Source: Methylococcaceae bacterium
Lineage (GTDB): Bacteria > Pseudomonadota > Gammaproteobacteria > Methylococcales > Methylomonadaceae
DNA: 6,971 bases
Assembly: GCA_003155565.1 (NCBI GenBank)
Contig: PMDM01000079.1
Location: forward strand, 1-6,971
Reading direction: 5' to 3'
The notes below the pieces were generated by a model. It made no database searches. It worked only from the letters and a program-made list of their open reading frames with translations, and was not told where the DNA came from. Positions within the stretch are counted from its first letter, which is position 1. Each line of letters starts with the position of its first letter. A program made the position numbers and the translations under genes. Positions 1 to 4,461 of the stretch are shown here, one piece after another.

Positions 1-1
1 A

Positions 2-106
2 TGACTCGACGCGATGTCGGAAGGCGTTGAGTTTCACCAATACGGTGTCCGGCAGCAGCCGTTGCATGATCTCAAGGCCTGCAAAACTCATTTGTTTGCT
101 TGCCAT
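2..106 (-). CDS. 5' end of an unrecognised gene, cut by the left window edge
   Basis: The minus strand reads ATG at 106-104 followed by 35 open codons to the window edge. The peptide begins MASKQMSFAGLEIMQRLL and continues with a mixed hydrophobic/basic stretch ending near HRVES. The start is supported by a strong Shine-Dalgarno site (GGGGAG) six bases upstream and a TATAAT box about 60 bases upstream, so this is very probably a real gene start. I do not recognise the family from so few residues. A transposase N-terminus was considered but has no specific support. The gene points away from the rest of the window and has its own control region, so it is probably functionally separate from the CHAT/metallophosphoesterase operon. 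Confidence 0.55.
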   Translation of the reverse strand, partial: MASKQMSFAGLEIMQRLLPDTVLVKLNAFRHRVES

Positions 107-112
107 AGAACG

Positions 113-118
113 CTCCCC
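113..118 (-). promoter_or_regulatory. Shine-Dalgarno site of the left-edge gene
   Basis: The minus strand reads GGGGAG, then six bases (CGTTCT), then ATG. Strength and spacing are good, and this site decides the start codon at 106. Confidence 0.6.
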
Positions 119-143
119 GGTTGCAGCAATCGCCTGGGTTGTT

Positions 144-160
144 TTAACCTATTGGTTTAA
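144..160. promoter_or_regulatory. palindromic operator-like site between the -10 box and the left-edge gene
   Basis: The plus strand reads TTAACCTATTGGTTTAA, an imperfect palindrome centred at 151/152 with AACC/GGTT inner arms and TTA/TAA-type outer bases. It lies directly downstream of the TATAAT box, over the expected transcription start, where a repressor would block initiation. The size and AACC-N4-GGTT form resemble operators of TetR- or GntR-type repressors, but no regulator gene is visible in the window, so the family is a guess. Confidence 0.45.
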
Positions 161-165
161 TGGAT

Positions 166-171
166 ATTATA
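166..171 (-). promoter_or_regulatory. sigma-70 type -10 box (TATAAT) for the left-edge gene
   Basis: A perfect TATAAT lies on the minus strand about 60 bases upstream of the ATG at 106. Bases 16-18 upstream give only weak -35 matches (TGTGAA/ATGTGA), so the promoter may need an activator or be weak. The adjacent palindrome at 144-160 supports a regulated promoter. Confidence 0.5.
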
Positions 172-263
172 CAAGAAACGGCCAGATTTCACATGCGGAT
201 TAGGCAATTTATGGCGTGCTTTGGAGGCTGAAGTGGTTTAGGTTGTGCAGAGGTCTTTATAGT

Positions 264-364
264 TTTACCAATCCCAAAAAGTTGTTATATGAATCCCCTC
301 ATCCTGACCTTCTCCCTCTGGAGAAGGGGCGTAACAAGAGAACTTATTGGGAATGGTATAAACC
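264..364. repeat. MITE-like imperfect inverted repeat, about 101 bases
   Basis: The left arm at 264-283 (TTTACCAATCCCAAAAAGTT) matches the reverse complement of the right arm at 341-364 (TTTATACCATTCCCAATAAG on that strand, then TT), with two substitutions and a small indel. Pairing continues inward: GTTA at 284-287 against TAAC at 332-335, with about five extra bases on the right. The centre holds a perfect hairpin at 308-327. Nested pairing over the whole length is typical of small non-autonomous mobile elements or intergenic palindromic repeats. No target-site duplication could be identified with confidence, and copy number elsewhere in the genome is unknown. Confidence 0.55.
308..327. repeat. 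perfect 8-bp hairpin (CCTTCTCC-CTCT-GGAGAAGG)
   Basis: An 8-bp perfect stem with a four-base loop sits at the centre of the larger inverted repeat, and flanking CCCC (295-298) and GGGG (326-329) add partial pairing. Sequences of this kind (CCTCATCCTGACCTTCTCCC followed by its near-mirror) are, from general knowledge, frequent intergenic repeats in beta- and gammaproteobacterial genomes. There is no T-run after the stem on either strand, so a simple intrinsic terminator is unlikely. Confidence 0.65.
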
Positions 365-390
365 TCATCTCTGAGCGCAAGCGCCGTTCG

Positions 391-470
391 CCTATCCGTA
401 ACTCAACATTTTATTTGCGTAATTTATCGCCGAAGCCAGGGCGCAGGGCTGAGTTAGAGATTCGGATTAG
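391..470. repeat. second imperfect inverted repeat next to the RyR promoter
   Basis: The left arm at 391-405 (CCTATCCGTAACTCA) pairs with the right arm at 450-470, whose reverse complement reads CTAATCCG, a few extra bases, then TAACTCA. TAACTCA/TGAGTTA (399-405 and 450-456) is exact. The arms are about 44 bases apart. The element ends where the RyR promoter begins, so it may be part of the same repeat insertion as 264-364 or a structured leader or control site. An 11-base direct repeat (TTATTTGCGTA at 411-421 and 482-492) joins the inside of this element to the promoter region. Confidence 0.4.
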
Positions 471-496
471 TTATTGACACCTTATTTGCGTATGAT
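468..496 (+). promoter_or_regulatory. candidate promoter of the RyR gene
   Basis: TATGAT at 491-496 matches five of six bases of the -10 consensus. At 17-base spacing the -35 position is TAGTTA (468-473), a three-of-six match. Transcription would start near 503, leaving a leader of about 24 bases. A consensus-perfect TTGACA lies at 474-479 but is only 11 bases from TATGAT and has no good -10 at 16-18 bases, so the exact pairing is uncertain. Confidence 0.35.
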
Positions 497-526
497 CTTA
501 CGAGACAAACCATTGGAAATATATAC

Positions 527-820
527 ATGAACTCTTATCTACCCAACCCTCTCGATACATCGTTTGTGATCCTCAGTCCAGAAATTGAGAAATTAACCGA
601 ACTGCTTGCCGAAAACGCCCACGAAAATTGGTCTCGTCAGCGCCTAGCTGACGGCTGGTGCTACGGTTCAGTCCGTGATGACATTAACAAACACCACCCT
701 TGCCTAATTCCCTACGATGATTTACCAGAAGCGGAAAAAATGTATGATCGGCAAACAGCCATGGAAACTTTGAAGGCTATCATGGCACTAGGATATAAAA
801 TCGAGAAAACAGGGCAATAA
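527..820 (+). CDS. stand-alone RyR (ryanodine receptor repeat) domain protein
   Basis: This small soluble protein of 97 residues is almost entirely one RyR domain (about residues 17-92). The visible family signature is W35, the GWxYG block (43-47), RDD (50-52), HPCL (57-60), PY (62-63), EK (70-71), YDR (73-75), LK (82-83) and LGY (88-90). There is no signal peptide or membrane segment, so it should be cytosolic. In animals RyR repeats are modules of calcium-release channels. In bacteria they occur alone or fused to other domains and have been proposed to bind nucleotide-like ligands in conflict systems; the ligand here is unknown. The ribosome site is weak (TTGGAA about nine bases upstream of ATG). 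The gene converges on the CHAT/metallophosphoesterase operon with an 88-base gap, so it has its own promoter. Family assignment is secure; its role as ligand sensor or regulator of the neighbouring operon is inference. Confidence 0.88.
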   Translation: MNSYLPNPLDTSFVILSPEIEKLTELLAENAHENWSRQRLADGWCYGSVRDDINKHHPCLIPYDDLPEAEKMYDRQTAMETLKAIMALGYKIEKTGQ

Positions 821-908
821 TCTACTCATTTGTGAATGATCGCTGACAGTCCCGTCTAGGGCTGCTAAGGTATCAATTCCACTTTATCCCGTAGTGACGA
901 GTATAAAA
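821..908. other. convergent gap between RyR and CHAT genes
   Basis: The two genes end facing each other across 88 bases. The only paired elements are weak: TCATT-TGTG-AATGA at 826-839 (5-bp, AT-rich stem) and an interrupted CCC/GGG pairing near 848-860. Neither is followed by a T-run, so no intrinsic terminator can be assigned to either transcript. Overlapping 3' ends are possible. Confidence 0.5.
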
Positions 909-2918
909 TCAGCGTTTCTCAAAAGTCTTGTCACCTAATGCCTTTAATGCCGAATGTGCAAGCTCATCCCATTTATCACTTTTCCAATACCTGATATAGC
1001 GCCCAAATTGGCGTCGAGTCGAAAAAATTGCAAACGCATCTGAACCCAATAACTTACACAACTCTTTGCAATGCCGTGTAATCTCCACTTCTGCTTGTTT
1101 TTTCTTGTAATTTATCCCTCCATAAACCACGCCAAGCAGTGCAAGTTCAGCCAAGGTCCCTATTGCCCATGCCTGATCCACGCCAACAGATTTACGTAAC
1201 TTCCATTCAGCTATTTGTCGAGCGGCGATCCACCACTCCGAATAATCCTTTGCCAAAGCTTTAACGTCTTCTTCCTTTTCAGCTAAAATCGGTGTAGCTA
1301 GAATTGATAGAAACTGGGTAATCGCCCAGTCATTGAAAGGTTCAACTTCCAGTGCTTCACGATAAAATTCGCGGGAAGATTGGTATGCTTTTTTGCCTTC
1401 GGTTTTCCACTTCACATTTTTATCTGGATCAATGGATTGACTTTCCGCAAGCAGGTAATAGGCAATCCCAATACGTTTTTCGCTTGCTGCACTCATGCCG
1501 AGGCGCTCGGCTTTTATATTAAGGGCCCCATTTGCTTCTGGTTCTTCACGCCACGCCTTAAGGTCAACACGTATCGATTTACACAGATCCTCGATTTCTT
1601 TGCCACAATCTTCAGGAATAGAAGCGCTTTTTTCGATGTCATCGTCATCGGCACCAACGAGTTCGTCGATCCGCTTGAACTTAATCTCAAGTTTTGCCCT
1701 TATCTGCTTATCGCGGAACGCTCCGACTTGTTGCTCAAAATCTTCAGGAACTGTGGTGTAGGCAACAATACTCGCCCAGTCGTGGGTGCCGGATGAGTCG
1801 GTACGTAAACGTTGACGTAATTCATAGAGTACCCGACGCGGATCGATGCCGTTCAATACGCAGCTATAAAGCACTTCAGCAGCAATAGATGAAGCCCGCA
1901 TCCATAATGGGAACTGCGATGCAATGACCCAGGGAATGCCTGCGCCATGCAGTTCATGAGCAATGCTGCCGCCAGGTGTCAGCACCGATTCAATATTACC
2001 GGAATCACAAGTGGCTAAGGTAACCAACGTAGGGCAAAACCTCATATTCCCGGCAGCGTCTCGCGCAGTAAGCGCAATAGCTAGTCGTTCGCCATCGGCG
2101 ATGTCTTTGCTCTGATCTAATTCATTACATAAGGCTACGCCATAGTGTTTTTCTCCAGAATCTTCCAGAGGCGCACCGTGCGCCAATATATGAACGTGGG
2201 TATATTCAGTCGTGGCACATGCCTCACGAATTTGTTTTAGGTTGGCATTAGGCAGGATTGTCAGTATTTTTTTTACATCATCTACGCGTTCTTTGCTTTC
2301 CCCTTGATTTCTTATTTTTACCCAAGGCTCAATTGCCGAACGCAGTGCCTGTAAATGCGCTTGGGCGGGAACAACAAGACCATCCGGCTCCGCAAAGGCA
2401 AACAGGATACGTGGCGGACGATTCCAATTGATCGGTAATGGATGGCCTCGGCGAATTTCCCGTGTAATCGTTATTGGAGTACGCGTTTGCAAAAACAACG
2501 GCGATCCGGCACACGGAAAACCGTCTGTGCCAATCGCAAATTCAAAGGGAATCAACCCTAATTCGAAGGCAGACAAAGAAAGTGTCAAATGCACCAATTT
2601 GCTGGCTTGGGTAGCTTCGCCTAATTCGGAGAGCAACGCTGGCACCTGTCCAAGTACCCGTCCAATAGCTTCGCCTATATCACGTACTTCTGCTTGACGT
2701 TGCTCATCTTTAGCGGGATCTTTGTTGGATTCGTACCGCAGCCTTCGTAATCGCATCAGTAGTTGTCGGTGTTCAAACGGCATCTGTACAGTTACCGGGC
2801 CATCCTCGCCACATAGGGCGATATAAGGCGTTAACGGAGACAACAACTGATTATGCGCTGGCCCTGGCCTAAGCAATTCTAACTTTACTTTACGGATTTT
2901 ATTGTTTGGAGTGTTCAT
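909..2918 (-). CDS. CHAT-domain protease (caspase/separase-like) with helical C-terminal region
   Basis: Predicted cytosolic cysteine protease of 669 residues. Residues 1-160 form a family-specific N-terminal region that opens with a conserved-looking stretch (LLRPGPAHNQLLSPL at 15-29). The CHAT domain covers about 165-395: the catalytic His is H247 in HVHILAHG (241-248) and the catalytic Cys is C304 in LATCDSGN (301-308). These are followed by the supporting GGSIAHELHGAGIPWVIASQ block (316-335) and the HDWASIVAY block (379-387). Residues 400-669 are charged and helical, with at least one TPR-like helix pair (about 512-541) that could be a regulatory or partner-binding part. Family knowledge: CHAT proteases cleave specific protein targets when triggered, as in the TPR-CHAT partner of type III-E CRISPR and gasdermin-activating proteases. 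The start overlaps the stop of the upstream phosphoesterase gene by one base, so the two proteins are probably made together. It is the last gene of the operon. No gasdermin-like target is visible nearby. The active-site call is strong; the substrate is unknown. Confidence 0.9.
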   Translation of the reverse strand: MNTPNNKIRKVKLELLRPGPAHNQLLSPLTPYIALCGEDGPVTVQMPFEHRQLLMRLRRLRYESNKDPAKDEQRQAEVRDIGEAIGRVLGQVPALLSELGEATQASKLVHLTLSLSAFELGLIPFEFAIGTDGFPCAGSPLFLQTRTPITITREIRRGHPLPINWNRPPRILFAFAEPDGLVVPAQAHLQALRSAIEPWVKIRNQGESKERVDDVKKILTILPNANLKQIREACATTEYTHVHILAHGAPLEDSGEKHYGVALCNELDQSKDIADGERLAIALTARDAAGNMRFCPTLVTLATCDSGNIESVLTPGGSIAHELHGAGIPWVIASQFPLWMRASSIAAEVLYSCVLNGIDPRRVLYELRQRLRTDSSGTHDWASIVAYTTVPEDFEQQVGAFRDKQIRAKLEIKFKRIDELVGADDDDIEKSASIPEDCGKEIEDLCKSIRVDLKAWREEPEANGALNIKAERLGMSAASEKRIGIAYYLLAESQSIDPDKNVKWKTEGKKAYQSSREFYREALEVEPFNDWAITQFLSILATPILAEKEEDVKALAKDYSEWWIAARQIAEWKLRKSVGVDQAWAIGTLAELALLGVVYGGINYKKKQAEVEITRHCKELCKLLGSDAFAIFSTRRQFGRYIRYWKSDKWDELAHSALKALGDKTFEKR

Positions 2919-2920
2919 CA
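2916..2920 (-). promoter_or_regulatory. TGATG stop-start overlap coupling phosphoesterase and protease translation
   Basis: On the minus strand the TGA stop of the metallophosphoesterase (2920-2918) shares its A with the ATG of the CHAT gene (2918-2916). This arrangement normally gives translational reinitiation and near-fixed ratios of the two proteins. Confidence 0.85.
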
Positions 2921-4402
2921 GAGCCTCTCTACCTTGCGTTGAGTTTCAGGCTCACCGGAGCCGTCGCCGGCAATGTGATTCAAGCAACCGATAACCTTAC
3001 CCTTTTCCTCTTTTATCAACACAGCGCTGGTTCGATCCAAGACAAACGGCTTGCCGCCGAATTTCGCGTTATCGATAGCTTCCATCCGACCATTAATCAG
3101 CACATTGTAAACTTCCTTGAAGGAAGCGGTATCCTTCAGCATATCGTTGGTAAACTGCAATAAACGGATCCAGGTGCCGCAGTTAAAATAGTAGCGCCCT
3201 CCGCCCATGTCGATCGCACGTTCGAGATGGGTGTGGCCGGTTATTACAAAGTCAATGGCAGGCCCCACGGCAGCCGTCACTTGTTTATAAGTATCGTCCT
3301 GATCGGACATGTCGAAAGTTTTGTCTTTTTCCAGCCAGTCCTTAAGCGCACGCCGGAGTGCTTCGTCTTTGTCTACACCAGTAATCCAGTCCCAAATTAA
3401 CTGGGGGGTTCCTAATGTGCCGTCCGCAGGTGTCGCAAACCTATCTGGGCGGTTAAAGTTTTTTTCCGCAGCCAGCAGCATATCGTCAGCGTTGCTTTGG
3501 CTAGCCGATCCTGCGTTCGATAACCCGGCTTTAAGGTTTGGCCCCAGTAATTGATCGACCGTGAGGGCCGTGGGGACATTCTGTTCCGGCGGCTGAAAAC
3601 CATCTGCAGACAAGCGTTGATCGACTTGTTTCTGGCCTTGTAACTTTTCACCGACAATAGAAAACAGTTTGGTAATCTTGCTCGTTTGCGACGGATCCAG
3701 CACCAGCAAAGTACCGACAGCAGCGGAAGTTTCAGGTTTCAACAGATCGATCCACCTATATTTATCCTTAACTTCGTTCATCACTTCCTTAACCATGCGG
3801 GTTCCGGCATTCGGATACCATTCGCTAGGATCGAGCGAACGTCCAGCATTCAAGCGCCGCCCAACTTTGGCAAGGTCTTCGTAACGGTTGTAATTCCAGG
3901 CATCCACTTCGTTACCGTGCGTACAATAAATGCGTGCATTGCCCACAGTGCAAGTATAGCCCGCGCCGGTTGTGGAGAATTCGATCCGCGCCCGTGCTTT
4001 CAGGTCGTTCCCTACAAGATAGGAGATAATCAAACGCTGTACGGTAGGAAACGACACTTCGATATCGTGATTGCCAATAACAATGACTAAGGAACGCCCC
4101 TCTAACTTAACGAAAGCCGCCAAAGCTTGCCAAACAGGGGAGAATGACGGATCTTCCATAATACGTTTAACAGTGGCGATAGCCTCATCAACAGCAACAT
4201 AGCCGTGTATGTCTTCGGCCAGCGTGTCGATGACATCGCCATTTAACACCAGCGCCACGTTGCCGCCCGGTCGCTGTTTGCCTACCCAGCCGATGAAATT
4301 GGCAAGACGCTTGGTTTCGCGCAAAATCTGAAAACCGGGCTTGCCGCCCATGTGTATGTCCGAGATTACATGGACTTCGTCGTAATTAGGAAAATCGCTC
4401 AT
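2918..4402 (-). CDS. calcineurin-like metallophosphoesterase with a long internal insertion
   Basis: Predicted cytosolic di-metal phosphoesterase of 494 residues. All five family motifs are present in order: SDIHMGG with D15 and H17; NGDVID with D56; GNHD at 110-113 with N111 and catalytic H112; THGNE with H162; and GHTH at 389-392 with H390 and H392. The first four motifs and the last are about 225 residues apart, whereas compact members such as LpxH-type hydrolases total about 240 residues, so residues roughly 165-385 include a large, mostly helical, charged insertion that may cap the active site or bind partners. There is no signal peptide or membrane segment. Known family members hydrolyse phosphomonoesters or phosphodiesters, including nucleotides, cyclic nucleotides, phosphoproteins and lipid precursors; the substrate here cannot be read from sequence. 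The start has a good ribosome site (GAGGT, six bases upstream). It lies 59 bases after the membrane-protein gene and overlaps the CHAT gene by one base, so it is operonic. In this setting, turning over a signalling nucleotide or acting as a toxic nuclease-type effector are both possible. Confidence 0.9.
   Translation of the reverse strand: MSDFPNYDEVHVISDIHMGGKPGFQILRETKRLANFIGWVGKQRPGGNVALVLNGDVIDTLAEDIHGYVAVDEAIATVKRIMEDPSFSPVWQALAAFVKLEGRSLVIVIGNHDIEVSFPTVQRLIISYLVGNDLKARARIEFSTTGAGYTCTVGNARIYCTHGNEVDAWNYNRYEDLAKVGRRLNAGRSLDPSEWYPNAGTRMVKEVMNEVKDKYRWIDLLKPETSAAVGTLLVLDPSQTSKITKLFSIVGEKLQGQKQVDQRLSADGFQPPEQNVPTALTVDQLLGPNLKAGLSNAGSASQSNADDMLLAAEKNFNRPDRFATPADGTLGTPQLIWDWITGVDKDEALRRALKDWLEKDKTFDMSDQDDTYKQVTAAVGPAIDFVITGHTHLERAIDMGGGRYYFNCGTWIRLLQFTNDMLKDTASFKEVYNVLINGRMEAIDNAKFGGKPFVLDRTSAVLIKEEKGKVIGCLNHIAGDGSGEPETQRKVERL
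2924..2930 (-). promoter_or_regulatory. Shine-Dalgarno site of the CHAT gene, inside the phosphoesterase gene
   Basis: AGAGAGG lies five bases upstream of the CHAT ATG, within the last codons of the upstream gene. It supports the ATG at 2918 over later starts. Confidence 0.6.
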
Positions 4403-4408
4403 AACTTT

Positions 4409-4413
4409 ACCTC
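4409..4413 (-). promoter_or_regulatory. Shine-Dalgarno site of the metallophosphoesterase gene
   Basis: The minus strand reads GAGGT, then six bases, then the ATG at 4402. It is a good ribosome site that fixes the start. The 59-base gap upstream has no recognisable promoter, so transcription probably reads through from the membrane-protein gene. Confidence 0.6.
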
Positions 4414-4461
4414 ATTGGATTAAGACGGTCACAATCTCGCTTGATTGTAGCTGAATTTGGG

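Larger units (their letters stand above)
107..526. other. 420-base intergenic region without a convincing gene
   Basis: This stretch separates two divergently transcribed genes. From left to right it holds the promoter and operator of the left-edge gene (107-200), about 60 bases with nothing recognisable, an imperfect inverted repeat with a perfect inner hairpin (264-364), a second imperfect inverted repeat (391-470), and the probable promoter of the RyR gene (468-496). The 62-codon open frame at 289-477 runs through the repeats, has no ribosome binding site and encodes low-information, Arg/Ser/Pro-rich sequence, so I do not call it a gene. Confidence 0.7.

Noticed and set aside
2..106. Transposase N-terminus at the left edge
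   Set aside because: The 35 visible residues match no specific transposase pattern I know, and no terminal inverted repeat was found beside the gene.
289..477. 62-codon open frame on the plus strand
   Set aside because: It runs through two inverted repeats, has no ribosome site, and its composition (Arg/Ser/Pro/Leu) is that of translated repeat DNA.
474..479. Perfect TTGACA as a -35 box for the RyR gene
   Set aside because: The nearest good -10 (TATGAT at 491) is only 11 bases away, and no -10-like hexamer lies at 16-18 bases.
826..860. Possible bidirectional terminator in the convergent gap
   Set aside because: The stems are 5 bp or interrupted and lack T-runs on either strand.
1380..1888. 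Overlapping open frames on the plus strand opposite the CHAT gene
   Set aside because: They lie antisense to a long, motif-bearing coding region, and their sequences show no domain or ribosome site.
3686..4090. 134-codon plus-strand open frame opposite the metallophosphoesterase gene
   Set aside because: It is a shadow of the minus-strand gene, which has complete metal-binding motifs in this same stretch.
4431..4448. Hairpin ACAATC-N6-GATTGT between the membrane-protein and phosphoesterase genes
   Set aside because: The stem is only 6 bp, AT-rich and without a T-run, so it is too weak to call a terminator or regulator.
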